DNA of 8,350 bases from Lachnospiraceae bacterium UBA7480 (GTDB lineage: Bacteria; Bacillota; Clostridia; Lachnospirales; Lachnospiraceae), in the NCBI GenBank assembly GCA_002479655.1, contig DLOQ01000153.1, positions 35,670 to 44,019 of the forward strand. Direction: 5' to 3'. Shown piece by piece: positions 1 through 5,836 of this stretch. The notes under the pieces are model-generated. The model worked only from the letters and a program-made list of their open reading frames with translations, was not told the DNA's origin and did no database searches. Both the position numbers and the translations under genes were made by a program. Position 1 is the stretch's first letter. The number at the start of each line of letters is the position of its first letter.

Positions 1-156
1 GAATTGCCCCGTTTGCGTCCGCCTTCCACAGCTTAAATTAGGAATGTTTAGAATTTCTTATTTCCGTACAGCCGCATATGCACAGATTATGATATGCGCA
101 AGTCTGCCGCCTCAAAATTCAAAAACTGCCTTTTGACATCCGGATCCTAAAGCCCT
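1..156. other. non-coding left edge, downstream of the REC-deoC gene
   Basis: This stretch follows the stop of the REC-deoC gene (minus strand). No frame gives a convincing protein: plus-strand frames that enter from the left edge stop within the stretch without a recognisable motif. Two weak inverted repeats are visible: a 7-bp arm at 73-79 paired with 92-98, and an AT-only 6-bp arm at 119-124 paired with 131-136. Neither has the GC-rich stem plus U-run of a good intrinsic terminator, so the operon's transcript end is unresolved here. Confidence 0.5.
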
Positions 157-1257
157 TTATTTTACAAAGTCCGCCGTCGCCGATGCCCCGATCCGGTCAC
201 ATCCAAGTTCCGCAAACATCATCAGCGCTTCCCTTGTCCGGATTCCGCCTGCTGCCTTGATCTTTACATCAGCTCCTATATTCTCTTTAAACAATACGAT
301 ATCCTCTTTCACCGCCCCTGTCGTGCCAAAGCCGGTAGAGGTCTTGATATAATCCGCCCCTGCCTTCGTCACGATCTGACATAAACGGATCTTTTCCTCC
401 TCCGTCAGATAGCAGGTCTCAACAATCACCTTTAAGATTTTTCCCTGACATGCTTCCCGTACGGCGCTGATCTCCTGCTCCACCAAATCATATCTGCTGT
501 TTTTGACGTCCCCGATATTGATCACCATATCGATCTCATCCGCGCCATTCTTCACGGCATCCTCTGTTTCAAATACTTTCACGGCGGTCGTCGCATATCC
601 CAGCGGGAAACCGATCACCGTACAGATCTTCAGTCCGTCACCGTATGTCTCTTTGATCCTTGCGATATATGACGGCGGCACACAGACGCTTGCCGTCTGA
701 TATTCCATCGCCTCCTTGCACAGCTTCTCAATATCCTCCCATGAAGCATATGCTTTCAGCATCGTATGATCGATCTTATGGACTGCTGCCCGCACTTCTT
801 CATCCGTATAGCTTTGTTTTCCTTCCGCCTCCTCTGCAGGCTGTCCCTGCCGCAGCTCTTCTTTAGCTTCACCAAGGAGGTTCTTACGCATATCTTCCAT
901 CTGCAGCACCTTTTCGATCCTGCCTAACATGGCTTCCGCCTTAAACGGTTTCGTGATAAAATCCATCGCGCCCATCTGCAGTCCCTTGCGCTCACTTGCC
1001 TGCTCCGAGTCCGCCGTCAGAAAAATAATGGGGATCCCTGCTGTCAACGGATTTAATTTTATCTGTTCCATAACGGAATAGCCATCCATCTCCGGCATCA
1101 TCAGATCTAAAAGGATCAGATCCGGTATGCTCTTTTTTAAGAACTGCATCGCCTGTTTTCCCGACTTCGCCATCGAAAGCTGATAATACGGCTGTAAAAC
1201 TTCCGCCGCGCTTTTTAGATTTGTCGTACTGTCATCTACCATCAAAATATGTTTCAT
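157..1257 (-). CDS. response-regulator receiver domain fused to deoxyribose-phosphate aldolase (REC-DeoC)
   Basis: A single uninterrupted 366-residue frame joins two normally separate proteins. Residues 1-120 are a CheY-like receiver domain with every phosphorylation residue present: acidic pair D8/D9, phospho-acceptor D51 in LLDLMMPEMDG, T81 and K103 in the TKPF motif. Residues 121-150 are a charged Glu/Lys/Gln-rich linker. Residues 151-366 are class I deoxyribose-phosphate aldolase (EC 4.1.2.4; deoxyribose-5-phosphate to acetaldehyde plus glyceraldehyde-3-phosphate). Its key residues are D243 (EIDMVINIG), Schiff-base lysine K305 (DYIKTSTGFG), K334 (KIKAAGGIRT) and the phosphate loop GASA near the end. 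The aldolase part is about the family's full length but ends soon after GASA, without the C-terminal tyrosine tail of the E. coli enzyme. The ATG lies in an ATGA overlap with the thrC stop, so translation is probably coupled; only a weak GGGG precedes it. No DNA-binding output domain is present. I infer that the receiver controls the aldolase or its location. Family assignments are firm; the regulatory role is inference. Confidence 0.93.
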   Translation of the reverse strand: MKHILMVDDSTTNLKSAAEVLQPYYQLSMAKSGKQAMQFLKKSIPDLILLDLMMPEMDGYSVMEQIKLNPLTAGIPIIFLTADSEQASERKGLQMGAMDFITKPFKAEAMLGRIEKVLQMEDMRKNLLGEAKEELRQGQPAEEAEGKQSYTDEEVRAAVHKIDHTMLKAYASWEDIEKLCKEAMEYQTASVCVPPSYIARIKETYGDGLKICTVIGFPLGYATTAVKVFETEDAVKNGADEIDMVINIGDVKNSRYDLVEQEISAVREACQGKILKVIVETCYLTEEEKIRLCQIVTKAGADYIKTSTGFGTTGAVKEDIVLFKENIGADVKIKAAGGIRTREALMMFAELGCDRIGASATADFVK

Positions 1258-2741
1258 ATCCCCAAAAACCCTTTTACCATCATTTGCATTTCATCTTTTT
1301 CACATACGGTATCATGAAGCACCGGCGCCTGCCTGATCTCTTCAACCGCTTTCGGCACCTCTACCTTGGAGATCCTGCATAATTCATCTATCAGCGCAAA
1401 ATCATCCATTTCTTTATAAGAAGGATCGATCGCCGTCATAACGCTTCTTGCAAATTTATAGGGGCTTGCCGTGGATGCGATCACACTGACGCGATCATCC
1501 TTCGCATCCGTCTTATATGCGTCATAGACCGCAGACGCAACCGCCGTATGCGTATCAATGACATAGCCTGTCTTTTCATACAGCTCGCGGATCTTCTCTG
1601 CCGTCATTTCTTCCGAAGCATATCCGCCGTAAAAATCAGCAAGCTTTTCTTTCATTCCGGAAGTGATTTCATACACGCCGGTCTCCGTAAGCTTTGACAT
1701 CAGCTCCCTGTTCTTTTCCGGATCACAGTCAGAGATCATATAGATCAGACGCTCTAAGTTGCTGGAGATCAGGATGTCCATGGACGGAGAACTGGTCAAT
1801 ACAAATTTCCTGTTCCTGTCATAAACGCCGTCTTGGAAGAAATCATACAACACCTTATTTTCATTGGACGCGCAGATCAGCTTATGTATCGGAAGTCCTA
1901 AATTCTTTGCGTAAAATGCCGCCAGGATATTCCCGAAATTACCGGTCGGAACGACAACATTGATTTCATCGCCCTCCTGTACCTTTCCGTTTTTCAACAG
2001 ATTCACATAGGCATAGACATAGTAAACGATCTGCGGCACAAGACGTCCGATATTGATGGAATTGGCAGAGGAAAATACAAAACCGTGCTCCTTCAGTTCC
2101 TTTTTCAATTCCTGATCGGAGAACATCTTCTTTACGCCGGTCTGTGCATCATCAAAATTGCCATGGATGCCGATGACTTTGACGTTCTTCCCCTTCTGCG
2201 TCACCATCTGTTTTTCCTGTACGGCGCTGACACCGTTCTTCGGATAAAATACGATGATCCTTGTCCCCTCCACATCCGCAAATCCTGCCATCGCTGCTTT
2301 ACCGGTATCCCCGCTGGTCGCCGTCAGGATAACGATCTCTTCTTTTAATTGATTTTTCTTTGCCGCCGTCGTCATCAAATAAGGAAGGATGGATAAAGCC
2401 ATATCCTTAAATGCGATCGTCGCCCCATGAAAGAGTTCCAGATAATAAGCGCCATCCGCATAAGAAAGCGGCGCGATCTCCTCCGTATCAAACTTACTGT
2501 CATATGCGCTGTTGATACAGTGCATCAACTCCTCCCTTGTATAATCCGTCAGGAATAATTTCATCACTTCATACGCAATCTGCCTGTAATCCATGGAAAC
2601 CATATCCTGAAATCCGGTCTCCAATCTGGGAAGCCGGTCAGGGACATATAATCCGCCATCCTCCGCCAAACCTTGTAATACCGCCTTTGATGCCGAAACC
2701 TTTTCTCCCGCATTCCTTGTGCTGCTATACATGATATCCAT
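1254..2741 (-). CDS. thrC: threonine synthase
   Basis: PLP-dependent enzyme (EC 4.2.3.1) that converts O-phosphohomoserine to threonine, the last step of threonine biosynthesis in the cytosol. At 495 residues it matches the long bacterial/fungal type. The N-terminal block YSSTRN...LAEDGGLYVP (5-34) is typical. The PLP Schiff-base lysine is K112 in HGATIAFKDMALS. ATSGDTGKAA (141-150) and the cofactor-phosphate loop PTGNFGN (265-271) are also intact, so the enzyme should be active. I chose the ATG at 2741 because AAGGA (2750-2754) lies 8 bases upstream; Met4 at 2732 is a poorer alternative. It is the first gene of a two-gene operon with REC-deoC (4-base ATGA overlap). The leader is only about 30 bases, so there is no room for a T-box or attenuator. 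No link between threonine synthesis and the aldolase is established. Confidence 0.96.
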   Translation of the reverse strand: MDIMYSSTRNAGEKVSASKAVLQGLAEDGGLYVPDRLPRLETGFQDMVSMDYRQIAYEVMKLFLTDYTREELMHCINSAYDSKFDTEEIAPLSYADGAYYLELFHGATIAFKDMALSILPYLMTTAAKKNQLKEEIVILTATSGDTGKAAMAGFADVEGTRIIVFYPKNGVSAVQEKQMVTQKGKNVKVIGIHGNFDDAQTGVKKMFSDQELKKELKEHGFVFSSANSINIGRLVPQIVYYVYAYVNLLKNGKVQEGDEINVVVPTGNFGNILAAFYAKNLGLPIHKLICASNENKVLYDFFQDGVYDRNRKFVLTSSPSMDILISSNLERLIYMISDCDPEKNRELMSKLTETGVYEITSGMKEKLADFYGGYASEEMTAEKIRELYEKTGYVIDTHTAVASAVYDAYKTDAKDDRVSVIASTASPYKFARSVMTAIDPSYKEMDDFALIDELCRISKVEVPKAVEEIRQAPVLHDTVCEKDEMQMMVKGFLGI

Positions 2742-2749
2742 AACTTAAG

Positions 2750-2754
2750 TCCTT
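2750..2754 (-). promoter_or_regulatory. ribosome binding site of thrC
   Basis: AAGGA on the minus strand sits 8 bases before the ATG at 2741. It favours that start over the in-frame Met4. Confidence 0.7.
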
Positions 2755-2778
2755 GCCTTTCTCAATCATCCAAAGACA

Positions 2779-2807
2779 AGTATAGCATAAAGGTCGTTTT
2801 CATGCAA
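2779..2807 (-). promoter_or_regulatory. sigma-A promoter of the thrC / REC-deoC operon
   Basis: On the minus strand, TTGCAT (-35, 2802-2807) is followed by a 17-bp spacer and TATACT (-10, 2779-2784). The spacer ends in TGC, giving an extended -10 (TGnTATACT). The -35 box directly follows the sleB-like stop codon (2809), so thrC should be transcribed independently of that gene. The predicted start of transcription near 2772 leaves a leader of about 30 bases. Confidence 0.75.
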
Positions 2808-2808
2808 T

Positions 2809-3432
2809 CTATCTGAAAAATTCATGACCACCATGCTGCGTAACACTAGTAAGATTGTTTTCAAACCATGTAAGAGCGCCAGAATCCGCATATTTCCTTG
2901 AAACAAAATATAACGCGCCGTCCGAGATGTCTTCTTCCAACAATGCGGCAAAAACCGCCTCCCTCGTTTCCTCTGTCACAACGACTTCATTGATCCTGCC
3001 ATTGCCCACAGGAGAAAACTGATAAACACCATCGACATGTTGAAATACCACACCCTCCACATCATCCGGAAATCTTGGATTTTCCACACGATTTATAATT
3101 ACATCCGCAACTAACATTTTACCCGTGACATCCTCGCAGCCGGCTTCCGCCTGAACGATCCGGCAAAGGATCTCCATCTCCTGTTCCTCAAGATCGATCC
3201 TGTAATTTCGTTGAATACTGAAACATTCTACCGTTCGTTCATTGCCATAAATATGTTCCAATGTCCTTACATATACTTTATCAGCTGCCCGTTCATTCAT
3301 CAGCTCCAATGCTGCTTCCTTTTGCATCCTGTCAGATAATTCTCTTAAGTCAGTCAGCAGTATCGCATTGATGAATACCATTGACAGCATTACATACAAT
3401 ACTGCAAAATAACAAGAATACTGTTTATGCAA
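2809..3432 (-). CDS. membrane-anchored SleB-like cell wall hydrolase
   Basis: A 207-residue protein with an N-terminal hydrophobic anchor (about residues 8-27) and a C-terminal Hydrolase_2/SleB-type domain (about 84-207). This family cuts peptidoglycan as a lytic transglycosylase; SleB itself degrades spore cortex. The diagnostic block is ILCRIVQAEAG, with candidate catalytic E96, followed by VADVIINRV, the PRFPDDVEGVVF segment, and the closing ALYFVS...GGHEFF. There is no peptidoglycan-binding repeat between anchor and domain, unlike classical SleB, so it may act on vegetative wall rather than cortex. The start is probably TTG at 3432, with GGAGG (3443-3447) 10 bases upstream. An ATG at 3440 is nearer the SD but out of frame. 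It is divergent from the AP2-like gene and separated from thrC by its own promoter. Domain assignment is good; substrate and spore role are unproven. Confidence 0.88.
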   Translation of the reverse strand: MHKQYSCYFAVLYVMLSMVFINAILLTDLRELSDRMQKEAALELMNERAADKVYVRTLEHIYGNERTVECFSIQRNYRIDLEEQEMEILCRIVQAEAGCEDVTGKMLVADVIINRVENPRFPDDVEGVVFQHVDGVYQFSPVGNGRINEVVVTEETREAVFAALLEEDISDGALYFVSRKYADSGALTWFENNLTSVTQHGGHEFFR

Positions 3433-3442
3433 AATATCATGT

Positions 3443-3447
3443 CCTCC
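3443..3447 (-). promoter_or_regulatory. ribosome binding site deciding a TTG start for the SleB-like gene
   Basis: GGAGG lies 10 bases upstream of the TTG at 3432. The only ATG nearby (3438-3440) is 2 bases from the SD, too close to use, and opens just a 16-codon frame ending at 3390. TTG is therefore the best start; an in-frame ATT at 3433-3435 is less likely. Confidence 0.6.
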
Positions 3448-3486
3448 AAAAATACTTTCCTAATATTTTATTCAGACATGTCCCAA

Positions 3487-3495
3487 AATATACCA
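3487..3495 (-). promoter_or_regulatory. possible extended -10 promoter of the SleB-like gene
   Basis: On the minus strand TGGTATATT reads as an extended -10 (TGn plus TATATT). No good -35 box lies 16-18 bp upstream, so this is a weak call. It would give a leader of about 50 bases to the TTG start. Confidence 0.3.
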
Positions 3496-3546
3496 ATCTA
3501 TTTCACCACAAATTACGACATAACAAACCTGAATTTTTTCAAATAT

Positions 3547-3575
3547 TTGCATCAACTATCAAATTTTGCTATAAT
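3547..3575 (+). promoter_or_regulatory. sigma-A extended -10 promoter of the AP2-like gene
   Basis: TTGCAT (-35, 3547-3552), a 17-bp spacer ending in TGC, and a perfect TATAAT (-10, 3570-3575). Transcription should start near 3582, giving a leader of roughly 95 bases that contains the three tandem repeats at 3626-3673. The same -35 hexamer, spacer length and TGC extension are found in the thrC promoter. Confidence 0.75.
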
Positions 3576-3625
3576 CCACATAGAAATTTTCAGCAACCAA
3601 AAAGCGATAACACTCCGGTCGTGCC

Positions 3626-3673
3626 TTAAGAAAAGCATCTGATATTAAGAAAAGGACCTGATATTAAGAAAAG
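3626..3673 (+). repeat. three tandem direct repeats, 19-bp period, in the AP2-like gene leader
   Basis: CTGATATTAAGAAAAG occurs exactly at 3639-3654 and 3658-3673. A shorter copy of its right half, TTAAGAAAAG, is at 3626-3635. All three are in register at 19 bp, just under two helical turns. The last copy ends 2 bases before the ATG at 3676 and includes the only purine-rich (weak SD-like) sequence there. The repeats could be an operator, a translational control site, or a leader duplication; the sequence alone does not decide. Confidence 0.85.
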
Positions 3674-3675
3674 AT

Positions 3676-4485
3676 ATGAAAGCGCAAAAAGAAGCAAAAC
3701 ATCTGCCCGGCGTTACGCCAGCCACAAAAAAGGATCATACTGTTTATTACCGTTCTTCCATAACATTCCGCGGAAAGCATATCAGCCTCGGCAGCTTTGC
3801 AGACGCGCAGCAGGCTCATATGGCTTACCAAGAAGCGTCCGCCATTTTGGCTGATCCTGATGCATCCATAGAAAAATATCATTCTTCTTCCCCGCTCTCT
3901 TTTGAAAAGCGGGTATGCCTTATCAATTACCGCGATAACGGCATCTATATTGCGCACCCTATCTATATCCGCCCTAAAATGTTTTATTACTATCTGTCGC
4001 CTGATGAGATCCTGAAATTTGATGTAGACGATCTTTTTTACTATTCCTCCCATAAGATCATGAAGCGGGGCGGTCATCTTTTTGTCTCCGACTATGGCGC
4101 CCAGATCAGCATATCAGGCAGATACGGAATCAAGCGCTATGCCATAGAAGGGCGCGACTACCGTTTTAAAAACGGGGATCCTCTGGATTTCCGCTACTCC
4201 AATATCGAGATCCTCAACCGCTATCATGGCGTCAGACGACAGGATAAAAATAATCACATTTCCTACCGCGCCCTGATCCATATCAAGGGCAATTATCTGA
4301 TCGGCACCTATCAGACCGAAGTCGAGGCGGCAGTCGCCTATAATAAAGCGGTGGATCTTCTCCGCCAAAAAGGTATACAAAAAAATTACGCCGTCAATTT
4401 TATTGACAGCGTAAGTCCATCCGAATATGCCAAGATCTATAAACAGGTCAAAATCTCCAAACGCATCATGGATTATACCCCCTAA
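3676..4485 (+). CDS. two-AP2-domain protein with a degenerate HNH-like core, putative DNA-binding protein
   Basis: A 269-residue protein. Residues 9-58 look like an AP2 domain (GVTP...YYRSSITFRGKHISLGSF followed by an Ala-rich helix), as do residues 182-244 (YHGVRR...YRALIHIKGNYLIGTY, then the helix EVEAAVAYNKAVDLL). Bacterial AP2 domains usually sit in HNH homing endonucleases, where they bind DNA. Here the middle (about 80-181) ends in YRFKNGDPLDFRYSNIEIL, which resembles the HxNGD...DNR..NL core of HNH enzymes, but the expected histidine position is F164, while N166, D168 and N176 remain. I infer a non-cutting, DNA-binding derivative. No helix-turn-helix, signal peptide or membrane segment is seen. 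The ATG has a poor SD; the upstream frame is closed by a stop at 3646, and the next Met (49) lies inside the first AP2 domain, so this start is retained. Base composition looks like its neighbours. It is convergent with the GH25-like gene, 35 bases apart. Function unknown. Confidence 0.75.
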   Translation: MKAQKEAKHLPGVTPATKKDHTVYYRSSITFRGKHISLGSFADAQQAHMAYQEASAILADPDASIEKYHSSSPLSFEKRVCLINYRDNGIYIAHPIYIRPKMFYYYLSPDEILKFDVDDLFYYSSHKIMKRGGHLFVSDYGAQISISGRYGIKRYAIEGRDYRFKNGDPLDFRYSNIEILNRYHGVRRQDKNNHISYRALIHIKGNYLIGTYQTEVEAAVAYNKAVDLLRQKGIQKNYAVNFIDSVSPSEYAKIYKQVKISKRIMDYTP

Positions 4486-4520
4486 TGATCCTTGATTTTT
4501 TACTGCGATCAATGCAGGCT

Positions 4521-5675
4521 TTATTTCACCGAATAATCAATAAAACAGATATTCAGATTGGCGTCCCCGGCGATTCCCGCGATCGAGCCATGCGTCGTAT
4601 ACTGCCACATGACAAACTGATACGGGTAATCCGGAATATCCATTTCCTGAGACAGCCATACGTCGTATCCGATCATGGAACCTAAGCTCAGCTTCTGGAT
4701 CAGCCATTCCTTATCCCCATAGATCATCGGAAAATATCCATTCTCCTTGATCTTATCCATAAACGCAAGTGCAATATTGGTCCGCTGCATCTTATCCAGC
4801 GAATCTATCCTTGAAACCTCATTTGGTATCGTATCCATGGCAAAAACGACCGGATACTGTATCTTATTTTCAGAGATCGTATCAATGACAAACTGCGCTT
4901 CCTCTTCTGCTTCCTCCACCGTGACCGCCTGCGAGAAAAAATAGACTCCGACATCCAGCCCCGCTTCCGAAGCGCGTTTTAAATTGTCCATAAAATACTC
5001 GTCCATTGTGATCTCACCGGAACTATACCCTCTCTGTCCCAGCCGCAGCATCACAAAATCTATCCCGGCGCGCCGCAGCTCCAAAAAATCAACATAATCC
5101 TGCGTCTTGGAAATATCCACCCCCGCATAGGAAACTCTGGTATTATTCTCATAATATTTCATCAGCGGCTTCTGATAGACCAGTCCTGAATAATCATAAT
5201 CATTCCTTGCAAGATACTGATTGATGCTTACCCACTCTTCCGTGCCATTGTCATGAACGATCAGCGTATGCAGTCCATCCGTCGCAGGATCGTTCTCTAC
5301 CGTCACCGAAGACGGCTCTTCCGGTTCATTTTCCGATACCGTATCTTCCCGCCGTTCATCCCAGATATCCAGATCATCCGCAGTCAGCGTACTTCCGCTC
5401 AGCAGATCCTCCACACTATTTTCCAACTGGACATTCTGAGCATGCTCCTGCTCCGCCGCAGTCAGTGTCCCGGAATATTGGGAAGACACCTGCGCGCCGC
5501 TTCCCCGTCCGTTTCCACTGTTGAGCAGCAATACGATAAGCAGTATCCCCAAAACGGAAACACTGCCGATAATTACCGCATAACGAATCGTGACAGCGCT
5601 GTTGCGGCGTGTCATCTCATGATCGTAATAATCATCATAATCATAATCATCTTCAAAATCGTCGTCTAATCTCAT
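4521..5675 (-). CDS. membrane-anchored GH25-fold protein, probably catalytically impaired
   Basis: A 384-residue single-pass protein: a very acidic Asp/Tyr-rich cytoplasmic N-terminus (1-20), a membrane helix (about 31-51), a low-complexity Ser/Glu-rich extracytoplasmic spacer (about 52-135), a small Asp/Tyr-containing segment (136-180), and a GH25 (lysozyme, N-acetylmuramidase) domain from about 182 to 384. The GH25 hallmarks are clear: YAGVDISK (D187), GIDFVMLRLG, AGLDVGVYFFSQAV, YPVVF, GYFPMIYG, and YQFVMWQYTTHGS. However, the usual catalytic D-x-E after YPVVF reads A279-M-D281, and the usual VDLN near the end reads ANLN (N373). Only the first catalytic aspartate is kept, so hydrolysis is doubtful and a peptidoglycan-binding or scaffold role is likelier. 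The ATG at 5675 has only a weak GGGG SD (5686-5689). It is divergent from apbE and convergent with the AP2-like gene. Confidence 0.88.
   Translation of the reverse strand: MRLDDDFEDDYDYDDYYDHEMTRRNSAVTIRYAVIIGSVSVLGILLIVLLLNSGNGRGSGAQVSSQYSGTLTAAEQEHAQNVQLENSVEDLLSGSTLTADDLDIWDERREDTVSENEPEEPSSVTVENDPATDGLHTLIVHDNGTEEWVSINQYLARNDYDYSGLVYQKPLMKYYENNTRVSYAGVDISKTQDYVDFLELRRAGIDFVMLRLGQRGYSSGEITMDEYFMDNLKRASEAGLDVGVYFFSQAVTVEEAEEEAQFVIDTISENKIQYPVVFAMDTIPNEVSRIDSLDKMQRTNIALAFMDKIKENGYFPMIYGDKEWLIQKLSLGSMIGYDVWLSQEMDIPDYPYQFVMWQYTTHGSIAGIAGDANLNICFIDYSVK
5630..5650. repeat. short simple repeat encoding the Asp/Tyr-rich N-terminus of the GH25-like protein
   Basis: On the plus strand AATCAT occurs three times with one extra CAT between the first two copies. 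It encodes part of the alternating Asp/Tyr stretch. The low complexity could permit length variation by slippage, but the run is short. Confidence 0.5.
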
Positions 5676-5690
5676 TACTATGTTACCCCA

Positions 5691-5720
5691 TTGTTCAAAA
5701 CCGTAAATTTATGATATAAT
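5691..5720 (+). promoter_or_regulatory. candidate promoter of apbE
   Basis: TTGTTC (5691-5696), an 18-bp spacer and TATAAT (5715-5720) preceded by TGA, giving an extended -10. The -35 is poor (three matches), but the -10 is ideal. The predicted leader is about 110 bases, with no recognisable riboswitch. It lies within the region upstream of the divergent GH25-like gene. Confidence 0.45.
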
Positions 5721-5758
5721 ATCCGCAATGAAAAATGATATAAAGCGATAATATATCT

Positions 5759-5787
5759 ATATTACACAACTAATGATAAAAAATCAA
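5759..5787 (-). promoter_or_regulatory. candidate promoter of the GH25-like gene
   Basis: On the minus strand TTGATT (5782-5787), a 17-bp spacer and TAATAT (5759-5764). Each box matches consensus at four of six bases. The predicted leader is about 75 bases. It would overlap the apbE promoter region, so the two genes may influence each other. The area is very AT-rich, so chance matches are likely. Confidence 0.35.
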
Positions 5788-5821
5788 TCATTTCAAAAAT
5801 GCCTAAATTTTACAATATCAG

Positions 5822-5827
5822 AAAGGA
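5822..5827 (+). promoter_or_regulatory. ribosome binding site of apbE
   Basis: AAAGGA lies 9 bases before the ATG at 5837 and fixes this start, which also gives a complete lipoprotein signal peptide. Confidence 0.7.
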
Positions 5828-5836
5828 AATTGCGCC

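Noticed and set aside
73..98. Inverted repeat CGCATAT/ATATGCG as an operator
   Set aside because: Only 7 bp with a 12-base spacer and no promoter or start beside it, so chance is sufficient.
119..136. Hairpin TCAAAA/TTTTGA downstream of REC-deoC as a terminator
   Set aside because: The stem is AT-rich and only 6 bp, with no following U-run in either direction.
1..136. Plus-strand frame entering from the left edge
   Set aside because: It encodes no recognisable motif and runs against the local gene direction; it is too short to support.
2742..2808. T-box or attenuator for thrC
   Set aside because: The promoter leaves a leader of only about 30 bases, too short for any such element.
3626..3673. 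Tandem repeats as a mini CRISPR array
   Set aside because: The gaps between copies are 3 bases or so, not spacer-sized, and no cas genes are present.
4492..4512. TTGAT/ATCAA inverted repeat between the convergent AP2-like and GH25-like genes as a bidirectional terminator
   Set aside because: A 5-bp AT-rich stem with an 11-base loop is too weak.
3664..4512. Two minus-strand open frames opposite the AP2-like gene
   Set aside because: No recognisable domain and no promoter or SD; the plus-strand frame carries the AP2 motifs and a strong promoter.
5253..5669. Long plus-strand open frame opposite the GH25-like gene
   Set aside because: It is Arg/Ile-rich low-complexity shadow coding with no motif, antisense to a clear gene.
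5772..5792. AATGAT/ATCATT inverted repeat upstream of apbE as a regulator site
   Set aside because: It lies in a very AT-rich stretch where 6-bp palindromes are expected by chance.
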